The position numbers were made by a program, and so were the translations under genes. DNA of 64,000 bases. Source: Rhizobium sp. RM. Lineage in GTDB: Bacteria > Pseudomonadota > Alphaproteobacteria > Rhizobiales > Rhizobiaceae. The notes under the pieces were generated by a model. That model worked only from the letters and a program-made list of their open reading frames with translations. It searched no databases and was not told the origin of the DNA. Positions 7,944 through 16,510 of the stretch are shown piece by piece; the first letter of the stretch is position 1; the number at the start of each line of letters is the position of its first letter. The stretch is from positions 868,001-932,000 of the forward strand of contig NZ_JACAWV010000022.1 of NCBI RefSeq assembly GCF_013390595.1, written 5' to 3'.

Positions 7944-9998
7944 TTAGCTGTCCAGGAAGCTGCGCAGCTTTCTGGAGCGGCTCGGATGTTTCAGCTTGCG
8001 CAGCGCCTTCGCCTCGATCTGACGGATACGTTCGCGCGTCACCGAGAACTGCTGGCCGACTTCTTCGAGCGTGTGGTCGGTGTTCATACCGATACCGAAG
8101 CGCATGCGCAGAACGCGTTCTTCACGCGGCGTCAGCGACGCTAGAACGCGGGTCGTCGTTTCACGCAGATTGGCCTGGATAGCCGCATCGATCGGCAGAA
8201 GCGCGTTCTTGTCCTCGATGAAATCCCCGAGATGCGAATCTTCTTCGTCACCCACAGGCGTTTCGAGCGAGATCGGCTCCTTGGCGATCTTCAGGACCTT
8301 GCGCACCTTCTCAAGCGGCATGGCCAGCTTTTCAGCCAGTTCTTCCGGCGTCGGCTCGCGACCGATCTCGTGCAGCATCTGGCGCGATGTACGAACGATC
8401 TTGTTGATTGTTTCGATCATGTGCACAGGAATACGGATCGTGCGCGCCTGGTCGGCAATCGAACGGGTGATCGCCTGACGAATCCACCATGTCGCATAGG
8501 TCGAGAACTTGTAACCGCGACGGTATTCGAACTTGTCCACCGCCTTCATCAGGCCGATGTTGCCTTCCTGGATAAGATCGAGGAACTGCAGACCACGGTT
8601 GGTGTACTTCTTGGCGATCGAGATCACGAGGCGGAGGTTGGCCTCTACCATTTCCTTCTTGGCGATACGGGCTTCGCGTTCGCCCTTCTGCACCATGGAA
8701 ACGATACGACGGAACTCGGCGATGGAAATGCCGGTTTCAGTCGACAGGTTCTGGATCTCCTGACGGATCTCGCGGATCGTGTTGCTTTCTTCGCGGGCGA
8801 ATTCTTTCCAGCCGCGAGCAGCGAGGTTGGTAATCGACTTCATCCAGTTCGGATCAAGCTCGGCACCGTGATACTGCTCGAGGAAGCTGTCACGCTTCAC
8901 GCCGTAGGACTCAGCCAGACGCAACAGGCGGCCTTCGTTCTGCATCAGACGCTTGGAAATGTCGTAGAGCTGCTCAACGAGCGAATCGATACGGTTCTGG
9001 TTCAGCGACAGCGACTTAACCGCCGTGATAAGCTGATCCTTCAGTTCCTTGTAGCGGCGCTCCTGACCGGAAGACAGCGTGCCCGTGCAAGCCAGACGTG
9101 CTTCAACCTGCTGATCCTGAAGCTTGCGCAGCTTCTTGTAGGTATCGGCAATGGTATCCAGCGTTTCCATGACCTGCGGGCGCAGTTCCGCTTCCATCGC
9201 GGCCAGCGACAGGTTCGACTCGTCGTCGTCTTCTTCTTCCTCTTCAGGCGGAAGACCGTCGCCACCGACGTCAGTCACATCCTCATCACCGGAAGGCGCA
9301 CGCAACTTGCGCGTCTTTTCCTTCTCTTCAGCCGCCTTGCGGTCGGCTTCGATCTTTTCCGGGCTCTGGAACTGCGGTGCAGCCTTGGCTTCCGGACCGG
9401 AATAGGTCGTTTCGAGATCGATGATCTCACGCAGCAGCGTCGTGCCTTCGTTCAACTCGTCACGCCAGATAATCAGCGCCTGGAACGTCAGCGGGCTTTC
9501 GCAAAGGCCCGAAATCATCGTCTCGCGGCCGGCCTCGATGCGCTTTGCGATGGCGATTTCACCTTCGCGCGACAGAAGCTCGACAGAACCCATTTCGCGC
9601 AGGTACATGCGCACCGGATCGTCGGTACGGTCGGTCGGTTCTTTTTTCTTGGCCGTTGCAAGTGCGGTGCCACCGGAAGGCGCGAGTTCGCCGCCCTCGG
9701 AATCATCGCTGTCGGAATCGTCGTCGCTGTCGTTGCCGCCAGCTTCTTCCGCTTCTTCATCCTCGATAACGTTGATGCCCATATCGGACAGCATTGCCAT
9801 CGTGTCTTCGATCTGTTCGGACGTCACCTCTTCCGAGGGCAGGACGGAGTTCAACTCGTCCATGGTCACATAGCCGCGCTTCTTGGCGGCCTTGATCATC
9901 TTCTTGACCGCGTCATCCGAAAGATCGAGAAGCGGACCATCCGTCGCACCGTCGCGTTCGTTTTCTGCTTCTTCGTTTTCTTTGACTTTGGTTGCCAT
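7944..9998 (-). CDS. rpoD: RNA polymerase primary sigma factor RpoD (SigA)
   Basis: The 684-residue protein is a full-length group 1 sigma factor. Region 1.1 is at the N-terminus ([23 protein letters not shown]), followed by a strongly acidic segment (about residues 85-105), region 1.2 ([28 protein letters not shown]), the non-conserved region with a run of Glu/Asp, region 2 ([42 protein letters not shown], -10 recognition and melting), region 3 and region 4 with the helix-turn-helix for -35 recognition ([12 protein letters not shown]...[32 protein letters not shown]). It directs transcription of housekeeping genes. It lies downstream of dnaG on the same strand with a 404-base gap, so it probably has its own promoter. 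Confidence 0.98.
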   Translation of the reverse strand: MATKVKENEEAENERDGATDGPLLDLSDDAVKKMIKAAKKRGYVTMDELNSVLPSEEVTSEQIEDTMAMLSDMGINVIEDEEAEEAGGNDSDDDSDSDDSEGGELAPSGGTALATAKKKEPTDRTDDPVRMYLREMGSVELLSREGEIAIAKRIEAGRETMISGLCESPLTFQALIIWRDELNEGTTLLREIIDLETTYSGPEAKAAPQFQSPEKIEADRKAAEEKEKTRKLRAPSGDEDVTDVGGDGLPPEEEEEDDDESNLSLAAMEAELRPQVMETLDTIADTYKKLRKLQDQQVEARLACTGTLSSGQERRYKELKDQLITAVKSLSLNQNRIDSLVEQLYDISKRLMQNEGRLLRLAESYGVKRDSFLEQYHGAELDPNWMKSITNLAARGWKEFAREESNTIREIRQEIQNLSTETGISIAEFRRIVSMVQKGEREARIAKKEMVEANLRLVISIAKKYTNRGLQFLDLIQEGNIGLMKAVDKFEYRRGYKFSTYATWWIRQAITRSIADQARTIRIPVHMIETINKIVRTSRQMLHEIGREPTPEELAEKLAMPLEKVRKVLKIAKEPISLETPVGDEEDSHLGDFIEDKNALLPIDAAIQANLRETTTRVLASLTPREERVLRMRFGIGMNTDHTLEEVGQQFSVTRERIRQIEAKALRKLKHPSRSRKLRSFLDS

Positions 9999-10402
9999 CT
10001 ATCTCGTCGCTTTCCCTGACGCTAACACCTGCTTCGCCGCTGCGCCGTCTGCCCGTGGGGCATTCGACTGTTTGCCGCGAATCACTGTCAAACACCTAAC
10101 GGAGTGATCTTTAATTGCCGATTAACCACGGCAGCCGCTGGCAGAATGCAAAGACAGTGCATCTGGAAATGCTTGCTCATGCAATTTCGATCCACCAAGG
10201 CCCAATCCATCTTATTTTCCTGAAACGGTGATTCCCGCTATTTTTCGCCCCGTCAAGCCTCTGAGGGCAAGACAGGCACGGAAATTCCGAAAAAGGCCGC
10301 ATTTTGCGGGTTATCACCAGACTATCCCCTATTTAGGATGCCTGCCGCAAAAGGCAACCCCACTCGCGCCTCCAATTCGATTTCCCGGTTCGACGCTCTC
10401 AC
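9999..10402. promoter_or_regulatory. Spacer between dnaG and rpoD; rpoD leader
   Basis: No gene is visible in these 404 bases. They hold the end of the dnaG transcript and the promoter and leader of rpoD on the minus strand. I see no clean terminator and cannot assign promoter boxes with confidence. The part closest to dnaG (10230-10400) is GC-mixed with short CGAAA-type repeats. Confidence 0.35.
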
Positions 10403-12391
10403 TCAACCATGCCCGAAAGCCGGCCCCTTGACGCGGCCAGACATGACACCGAACCCGTCGATAATCGCCTCCTGATTTTCCATACGACCAATTTCAAGCT
10501 GAACTTCGGCAAGTGCACGCACAAGAAGTGTGCCGCGCTCGTCATCCGTTGCTTCGGCAATCTCGCGCTCCAGTTCCCGCTTCTGCCAGAGAAGAGACTT
10601 GGTCCGCTTGTGCAGGGACAGCGCCTGAACATATCCCTCGCGAGCGTCCTCAAGCGCCGCCTGCTCGGTCGCCGTCCACAGACGCGCATTGCGAACCTGT
10701 TGATCCATTGTCTTCAACAGCGGTTCGAAATCCTGCTGCCCCAGACGCTCCACCAGACCGGCTCGCGAGATGTCCGCAGCGCTTTCGGCCGCATAGGTCA
10801 GAACCGCCGACCAAAGCCTTTGAAGATCGCGGTTTTCGAAATCGATGGCGGCAATCTCGTCATATTCTTCCAGCAGGAGTTCCGGATGGTTGACGATGGT
10901 AATGGCCAGCACGCTTTCACGCAGCGACGGCTTCGTCTGGTATCCCTTGACCAGGCCGGATTGTACCAGCCTGTCGGAAATCGAACTTGTAGGCGCAGTC
11001 ATGGCGCCACCCCTACCGCCAGCGCCGCGCTGGAAACCTCGACCCGAACCACCCGCACCGCCGTTGCGGCGGAATGTGTTGCCGGCGTTTCCACCTTGCT
11101 GAAAACGCGGCTGGAAGAACGCGCTCAACCGATCGCGCATATCCTGCTGGTAAAAGCGACGCACCGCCTCGTCGGCAATGACGGCCACGATCTGCCGCAA
11201 ACGGTTTTCAAGCTGGGCACGTTTTTCAGGCGTATCAAAGGTTACCGACGACGTTTCACGGCTCCAGATCATCGCCGCCAGCGGCTTTGCTTCGGAAAGC
11301 ACCCTATCAAAAGGCGCCCGGCCCTCCAGCTTCACAAGATCATCCGGGTCCTTGCCGTCAGGCAAAAGGGCAAAGCTCACGGAACGGTCTGGTTTGATAT
11401 GTGGCAGAGCCAGATCGGCTGCGCGATTGGCAGCGCGGATACCGGCGCCATCACCATCGAAGCACAGGATCGGCTGTGGCGACATTTTCCAGAGCAATTC
11501 GAGCTGGTTCTCGGTCAGCGCAGTGCCAAGCGGAGCAACGGCGTTTTCAACGCCCGCCTGATAGAGCGCAATGACGTCCATATAACCTTCAACGGCGATC
11601 ACCGTGCCACCGGCGGCCTGAGAGGCGCGGCGCGCACGGGCGAAATTGTAAAGGACGTTGCCCTTGTGGAAGAGTTCCGTCTCGTTGGAGTTGAGATACT
11701 TCGCCAGCGCATCTGCGGCCATCGCGCGGCCACCGAACGCAATGACCTTTTCCCGTGAGGAGAGGATCGGGAACATGATGCGGTCACGGAAACGGTCGTA
11801 GGAAACCGGTACATTCTCGTGCACGACAAGGCCGCAGGCCTCCATCTGCTCTTTCGACACACCCTTGCTGGCAAGATGCTCCTTCAAGGCATTCCGGCTT
11901 TCCGGCGCATACCCCAGACGGAAGGTTTCAATCGTGCGTCCCGTCAAGCCACGATCGCGCAGATAGGCCCTTGCCCGCGCCCCCGCCGACGTCTGGAGCT
12001 GATCCTGAAAGAACAGCGTCGCCATTTCCATGACATCCTGCAGGGAGGTGCGCTCGCGTTCGCGTCGCTCCGCCTGCAAATCCGGTTGCGGCATCGCAAT
12101 GCCCGCCATGTCGGCAATCTGCTGCACCGCCTCGGGAAAGCTCAGGCCCTCAAGGTCGGTGAGGAACCGAAAATGATCGCCGGAAACGCCGCATCCGAAA
12201 CAATGGTAACGGCCCTTGCGGTCTTCACAGTGAAAACTCGGGCTCTTTTCCCCATGAAACGGGCAGCATGCCCAATAGTCACCGCGCGAGGTATTGGTCT
12301 TCTTCTTGTCCCAGGACACACGACGCCCAATCACATCGGAGATGTGCACGCGGTCGCGAATCTCATCGAGAAAAGAATTGGAAAAGCGCAT
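10403..12391 (-). CDS. dnaG: DNA primase DnaG
   Basis: This 662-residue protein makes RNA primers at the replication fork. The N-terminal CHC2 zinc ribbon is complete (CPFHGEKSPSFHC ... YHCFGCGVSGDHF, residues ~42-68). The central catalytic core contains the RNA-polymerase-like part and the TOPRIM segment (VIAVEGYMDVIALYQAG, then ILCFDGDGAG with the metal-binding acidic residues). The C-terminal part after a Gly/Arg-rich linker (FRRNGGAGGSGRGFQRG, ~420-440) is the helicase-binding domain. The order yqeY-dnaG-rpoD is the macromolecular-synthesis arrangement found in many alphaproteobacteria. An AGG lies 8 bases before the ATG. Confidence 0.97.
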   Translation of the reverse strand: MRFSNSFLDEIRDRVHISDVIGRRVSWDKKKTNTSRGDYWACCPFHGEKSPSFHCEDRKGRYHCFGCGVSGDHFRFLTDLEGLSFPEAVQQIADMAGIAMPQPDLQAERRERERTSLQDVMEMATLFFQDQLQTSAGARARAYLRDRGLTGRTIETFRLGYAPESRNALKEHLASKGVSKEQMEACGLVVHENVPVSYDRFRDRIMFPILSSREKVIAFGGRAMAADALAKYLNSNETELFHKGNVLYNFARARRASQAAGGTVIAVEGYMDVIALYQAGVENAVAPLGTALTENQLELLWKMSPQPILCFDGDGAGIRAANRAADLALPHIKPDRSVSFALLPDGKDPDDLVKLEGRAPFDRVLSEAKPLAAMIWSRETSSVTFDTPEKRAQLENRLRQIVAVIADEAVRRFYQQDMRDRLSAFFQPRFQQGGNAGNTFRRNGGAGGSGRGFQRGAGGRGGAMTAPTSSISDRLVQSGLVKGYQTKPSLRESVLAITIVNHPELLLEEYDEIAAIDFENRDLQRLWSAVLTYAAESAADISRAGLVERLGQQDFEPLLKTMDQQVRNARLWTATEQAALEDAREGYVQALSLHKRTKSLLWQKRELEREIAEATDDERGTLLVRALAEVQLEIGRMENQEAIIDGFGVMSGRVKGPAFGHG

Positions 12392-12559
12392 GGGTTACCT
12401 GTTCGAGGCCAGTCTTTCATATAAGCGCACAACGGCACCGATACCAAACTTTAAGATAAAGAATTCCCGCTATTCACAGGCAGCAAAAACCAGGGCCGCT
12501 TCGCCTTTGCTCTGGCATCCGGCGAATTTGTGGCGGCGCAACATCGGCAAAAATTATGT

Positions 12560-12748
12560 TTTTGTAATTTGAGCGTGCGGGAACCCCGCGGTAAAACCTC
12601 ACATACAGGCAGCGTTACTTAGCTGCTGGCGAAGCAGGTACGTCCCCCGAAAAATTACCTGCGACAGACAGTGCTCTTTATCCGCCGGAGCGCAGAGCGC
12701 CAGCAGAAAAAAGGCAGGGCAGCCCACATCTGCCCTGCCTTTATTTTT
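12560..12748 (+). ncRNA. Possible small RNA upstream of dnaG (plus strand)
   Basis: The 374-base gap between dnaG and yqeY holds no gene but is rich in secondary structure. GCAGGTA (12634-12640) pairs with TACCTGC (12656-12662), GCTCT (12673) can pair with AGAGC, and a strong terminator with a T7 run on the plus strand closes the stretch. No annotated gene on the plus strand needs this terminator, which is what suggests a transcript. The 5' end is a guess and no promoter is assigned. It may equally be the dnaG leader read from the other strand. Confidence 0.25.
12712..12748. terminator. Bidirectional terminator between yqeY and dnaG
   Basis: AGGCAGGGCAG (12712-12722) pairs with CTGCCCTGCCT (12730-12740) around a seven-base loop. 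A T run follows on the plus strand and a T6 run on the minus strand. It terminates yqeY on the minus strand and could terminate a plus-strand transcript. Confidence 0.85.
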
Positions 12749-12756
12749 TTGAGCTT

Positions 12757-12772
12757 GAAGTAACGTTACTTC
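12757..12772. repeat. 16-base perfect palindrome at the yqeY stop
   Basis: GAAGTAACGTTACTTC is self-complementary over all 16 bases and includes the stop codon of yqeY. It could be an mRNA stem or a binding site. Confidence 0.5.
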
Positions 12773-13218
12773 AAAAGGTCCTTCACGACGCCGGAAGCCT
12801 TCGCAAAGTCGATCTGCCCAGGGTAACGCTCCTTGAGCGCATTCATGCATTTGCCCATGTCGCGCAGACCAGCAGCACCCGTCTCGGCGATAACAGCCTG
12901 GCAGAGTTCACGGACCTTCTCCGCCGGAATTTCCTCCGGCATGAATTCCTTGATGATGACGATCTCTTCGCGCTCCTGCGCGGCCAGTTCGGCGCGACCG
13001 GCACCGTCATAGATATTGGCCGATTCTTCGCGCTGCTTGACCATCTTGGTCAGGATTTGCATGATTTCGTCATCGCTGACAGGGTCCTTGCCCACGCCGC
13101 GATTGGCGATATCACGATCCTTGATGGCGGCCTGGATCAGTCGCACGGTGGACGTACGTCTGGAATCACGCGCCTTCAGAGCGTCCTTCAAAGCATTTGC
13201 GAACACGTCGCGCATCAT
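12766..13218 (-). CDS. yqeY: GatB/YqeY domain protein
   Basis: This 150-residue protein (start MMRDVFANALKDALKARD) is a complete GatB/YqeY-type protein, with the typical opening and the later KQREESANIYDGAGRAELAAQEREEI and C-terminal MGKCMNALKERYPGQIDFAKASGVVK. The family resembles the C-terminal tail of the GatB amidotransferase subunit that contacts tRNA; the free-standing protein's role is not established. I chose the ATG at 13218 because AAGGAG lies 8 bases upstream; a frame start 45 bases earlier lacks such a site. It sits upstream of dnaG with a terminator between, and it is divergent from carA. Confidence 0.88.
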   Translation of the reverse strand: MMRDVFANALKDALKARDSRRTSTVRLIQAAIKDRDIANRGVGKDPVSDDEIMQILTKMVKQREESANIYDGAGRAELAAQEREEIVIIKEFMPEEIPAEKVRELCQAVIAETGAAGLRDMGKCMNALKERYPGQIDFAKASGVVKDLLK

Positions 13219-13541
13219 TTCTTCTTCTCCTTGGGAAAGCATATTTTGCGCCGTGTGGCGCACGAACTTTCCGCCTTATTTTTTGGAACGACATAAACGA
13301 GCAAACAAGGCCCGGCAAATCAATTGCGTAAGACCTTGAAAACACGAGGGTTTAAATCCGCGTGAATCGTGAGCCTACGGTTGACCGCGTGGGCTCCTTT
13401 CGTTATTTTCCGGCACCTGCACGAGATTTTAACGAAGGGTTGAAACGCGAGGTTTTCGCGCGCCCTTGCCTGCGACCAAAAATGGCCACTTACCCCCTGC
13501 CTTTCAAGAGGCGGGGTGCGAAGCGGCAGAAACGGAACGAG
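13219..13541. promoter_or_regulatory. Divergent spacer between yqeY and carA
   Basis: These 323 bases contain the promoters of yqeY and carA. An open frame upstream of carA in the same phase exists, but the ATG at 13542 matches the family start. I looked for a pyrimidine attenuator (leader peptide with U run and terminator) and saw none that is convincing, so carA regulation cannot be read from this stretch. Confidence 0.35.
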
Positions 13542-14747
13542 ATGACCGAGACAGCTCCCTGGACTACCCGCAAACCAACCGCAATGCTTGTTCTTGCCGA
13601 TGGCACAGTGATCGAGGGAACCGGTATCGGCGCAACCGGCAAGGTGCAGGCTGAAGTCTGCTTCAACACGGCTCTGACCGGCTACGAAGAAATCCTTACT
13701 GATCCTTCTTACCTCGGCCAGATCGTTACCTTCACCTTCCCGCATATCGGCAATGTCGGCACCAACGAAGAAGACATCGAAGACCTGACGCCAGCCGCTC
13801 GTCGCGGCGCAGTTGGCGTGATCTTCAAGGCTGACATCACCGATCCTTCCAACTTCCGCGCCGTCAAGCATCTCGATGCATGGCTGAAGGCACGCGGCGT
13901 CATCGGCCTTTGCGGCATCGATACGCGCGCCCTGACAGCCTGGATTCGTGAGCACGGCGCACCGAACGCCGTCATCGCCCATGACCCGAACGGCGTTTTC
14001 GATATCGAAGCCTTGAAGGCTGAAGCGAAGGCCTGGAGCGGTCTTGTTGGCCTCGACCTCGCGATCGAAGCAACCTCCGGCCAGTCATCCACATGGACGG
14101 AAACCCCATGGGTCTGGAACCAGGGTTACGGCACGCTCGGTGAAGCCGATGCCAAGTATCACGTCGTCTGCGTCGATTTCGGTGTGAAGCGCAACATCCT
14201 GCGCCTCTTCGCCGGCCTTGATTGCAAGGTCACGGTTGTTCCGGCACAGACCTCGGCAGAAGACATTCTGGCTCTGAAGCCGGATGGCGTATTCCTCTCC
14301 AACGGCCCTGGCGACCCGGCCGCAACCGGCGAATATGCCGTTCCGGTCATCCAGAACCTCATCAAGAGCGAATTGCCGATCTTCGGTATCTGCCTTGGCC
14401 ACCAGATGCTCGGCCTCGCCGTTGGCGCCAAGACCGAGAAGATGCATCAGGGTCACCACGGCGCGAACCACCCGGTCAAGGACTTCACCACCGGCAAGGT
14501 GGAAATCGTTTCCATGAACCACGGCTTCGCGGTCGACACGAAATCTCTGCCTGACGGCATTGAAGAGACTCACATCTCCCTGTTCGACGGCACCAATTGC
14601 GGCCTGCGCATCGTTGGCAAGCCGGTCTTCTCGGTTCAGCATCATCCCGAAGCTTCGCCCGGCCCGCAGGACAGCCACTACCTGTTCCGTCGCTTCGTCA
14701 ACCTGCTGCGTGAGAAGAAGGGCGAACCGGCACTCGCAGAGCGTTGA
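13542..14747 (+). CDS. carA: Carbamoyl-phosphate synthase small subunit
   Basis: CarA (401 residues from the ATG at 13542) hydrolyses glutamine and passes ammonia to CarB to make carbamoyl phosphate for arginine and pyrimidine synthesis. The N-terminal half is the CPSase small-chain domain (AMLVLADGTVIEGTGIGATG; EVCFNTALTGYEEILTDPSY). The C-terminal half is a class I glutamine amidotransferase with nucleophile Cys284 (IFGICLGHQML) and the His368/Glu370 pair (QHHPEASPG). The upstream frame extension is not supported because GGAACGAG stands just before ATG 13542. carB lies about 6 kb downstream on the same strand, not adjacent. Confidence 0.97.
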   Translation: MTETAPWTTRKPTAMLVLADGTVIEGTGIGATGKVQAEVCFNTALTGYEEILTDPSYLGQIVTFTFPHIGNVGTNEEDIEDLTPAARRGAVGVIFKADITDPSNFRAVKHLDAWLKARGVIGLCGIDTRALTAWIREHGAPNAVIAHDPNGVFDIEALKAEAKAWSGLVGLDLAIEATSGQSSTWTETPWVWNQGYGTLGEADAKYHVVCVDFGVKRNILRLFAGLDCKVTVVPAQTSAEDILALKPDGVFLSNGPGDPAATGEYAVPVIQNLIKSELPIFGICLGHQMLGLAVGAKTEKMHQGHHGANHPVKDFTTGKVEIVSMNHGFAVDTKSLPDGIEETHISLFDGTNCGLRIVGKPVFSVQHHPEASPGPQDSHYLFRRFVNLLREKKGEPALAER

Positions 14748-14775
14748 TCCGGATCGATCAAATCATGAAATCAGA

Positions 14776-14800
14776 AACGGCCCGCTTTTAGCGGGCCGTT
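14776..14800. terminator. Terminator shared by carA and the MATE gene
   Basis: AACGGCCCGC and GCGGGCCGTT form a 10-bp stem around TTTTA, with TTCATTT after it on the plus strand. The converging MATE gene ends inside the hairpin, so its last five codons and stop lie in the stem. Confidence 0.85.
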
Positions 14801-16185
14801 TTCATTTCATGCTTTACCAGAATGACAAACCGGATCGTCAGCAGAATGGCGGCGGTCGATAGGCCGATCAGAAAGCCGAACCAGATGCCCCGCCCGCCGA
14901 GCCCGAATGGAAAAGCCATGGTCCAGGCCAGCGCCAGCCCGATTGGCCAATAGGAAACCAGTGCCAGCATTGCCGGGATACGGGCATCCTTCAGTCCCCT
15001 AAGGAGACCGGCGGCAACCGCCTGAATACCGTCGACAAGCTGAAACACACCGGCAATCACCACAAGCCCGCTGGCATAGGCAAGCACCTCAGGCGCTTCT
15101 GGCAATTTCGCGTCGAGGAACCACTGCGCGAGGAACTGCGGAGCCATTGCAAACAGGATACCGCCGCACAATGCAATCGCACAGGCAATGACATAAACAG
15201 TCACCGCCGCCCGCACCAGAGCGGTATAATCGCGCTGGCCACGTGCAATCCCGACCCTGACCGTCGCCGCCTGAGACAGACCAAGCGGGATCATGAAGGC
15301 GATGGACGCCAGTTGAAGCGCGATGCCGTGGGCAGCCAGTTCGACAGTGCCGATTTGCCCCATGAGGATCGAAGCCGCAGCAAACAGCGTCACCTCGGCA
15401 AGGATGGTGATGCTGATGGGCAGCCCGAGACGCAGCACTTCCCACAAAGCGTGCCAGTCCGGCCTCCAGAAGCGGACAAACAGTTCATATTGCCGCGTCT
15501 CGTCACGCGTCTGCACGTAACCGACGATAAAGATAAAACTGAAAGCGTTGACGATGACGGCAACGACGGCAGCCCCGTTCATGCCAAGTGCCGGAAGACC
15601 GAAATGGCCAAGAACCAGCGCGTAGGCAAACACGCCGTTTATCACCAGCATGATGATAGTGACATAGAGAATGATACCCGCCCGGCCGATCGCGCTGACG
15701 AGCCCGCGCAGAACATAAAAAAGCAGGGCCGGCAGAAGCGCAAATTGCGCGATGGCGAGATAATGTCCCGTCAGGGCCGCCACAGCAGGATTCTGGCCGA
15801 GGGCGATCAAAATCCGCTCGGCATTGAAAAAGATCGGCAAGGACAAAAACCAGTAGGCGATAGCCACCCACATCCCCATGCGCAGCGACCGGCGCGCAGC
15901 CGTCGCATCGCCCTGCCCGTAGGCCTGGGCCACCATCGGCACGACGGCCACGGAGAAGCCGGAACCGAAAATGAAGACAACGAAATAGAACTGCCCGGCA
16001 AGCACCATGGCCGCCAGCTTTTCCGCACCGAGCTGACCGACGATCACCATGTCGGTCGTATGGATGCCAAGCTGTGCGAGCTGCGCACCGATGAGCGGAA
16101 TGCCCAGCGCTAGCGTAGCCCGAAAATGCGAGAACCACGAACCCGTTCCAGAACGAACGGACTCTGTCATAACCGACGAAGACAT
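14788..16185 (-). CDS. MATE family efflux transporter (NorM-like)
   Basis: The 465-residue protein has twelve membrane segments in two homologous halves, as in Na+ or H+ coupled MATE drug/metabolite exporters. The start of the first half (ATLALGIPLIGAQLAQLGIHTTDMVIVGQLG) is diagnostic, with a matching start in the second half (EVLRLGLPISITILAEVTLFAAASILMGQIG). Substrate cannot be read from sequence. GGGTGAA lies five bases before the ATG at 16185. The gene converges on carA and its 3' end overlaps the shared terminator. It diverges from the chemoreceptor gene. Confidence 0.92.
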   Translation of the reverse strand: MSSSVMTESVRSGTGSWFSHFRATLALGIPLIGAQLAQLGIHTTDMVIVGQLGAEKLAAMVLAGQFYFVVFIFGSGFSVAVVPMVAQAYGQGDATAARRSLRMGMWVAIAYWFLSLPIFFNAERILIALGQNPAVAALTGHYLAIAQFALLPALLFYVLRGLVSAIGRAGIILYVTIIMLVINGVFAYALVLGHFGLPALGMNGAAVVAVIVNAFSFIFIVGYVQTRDETRQYELFVRFWRPDWHALWEVLRLGLPISITILAEVTLFAAASILMGQIGTVELAAHGIALQLASIAFMIPLGLSQAATVRVGIARGQRDYTALVRAAVTVYVIACAIALCGGILFAMAPQFLAQWFLDAKLPEAPEVLAYASGLVVIAGVFQLVDGIQAVAAGLLRGLKDARIPAMLALVSYWPIGLALAWTMAFPFGLGGRGIWFGFLIGLSTAAILLTIRFVILVKHEMKTAR

Positions 16186-16510
16186 TTAAATTCACCCGAC
16201 TGGTAGCCGTCGCCATATTTTCGGAGACGATCAAAGCTCGATGAATAAAATATTCGCTTCCTGCGCGCAAGCGCACCAATCCACGATTAAAATTTATGCA
16301 AAACAGCAAAAAACTTGATCTATTCGGACGTAAACTTGGAAAAAATCAAATTTAACTGAATTTTACTAATTTACATTATCAGTTCGATTACCGCTTGAAC
16401 GCGTATCAAGCTCGGCTGCATGACGCAGAGCGCCCCTGCCTTCCAGGCATGTTTCCCCAACGTTTCCAGAGGCGCCCTTACGTGCGCATTCGCCCCCAAG
16501 GACGTGTAGC
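16186..16510. promoter_or_regulatory. AT-rich divergent promoter region, MATE and mcp
   Basis: The 325 bases are clearly more AT-rich than the surrounding genes, especially 16280-16390, and lie between divergent genes. GCTTGA (16393-16398) and TCAAGC (16406-16411) form an inverted repeat with a seven-base centre that could bind a regulator of the chemoreceptor gene. No gene is seen. Confidence 0.35.

Noticed and set aside
8232-10019. Long open frame antisense to rpoD (595 codons)
   Set aside because: It is the mirror of a conserved, certain rpoD gene and shows the Leu/Arg-rich pattern of antisense frames in GC-rich DNA.
10409-11758. 449-codon plus-strand frame over dnaG
   Set aside because: Antisense to a complete dnaG with zinc ribbon and TOPRIM motifs.
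12599-12850. 83-codon minus-strand frame downstream of and overlapping yqeY
   Set aside because: It crosses the strong bidirectional terminator and overlaps yqeY in another frame.
13260-13541. Pyrimidine attenuator or leader peptide before carA
   Set aside because: No hairpin with a T run and no pyrimidine-rich leader codons are seen; the upstream in-frame extension looks non-coding.
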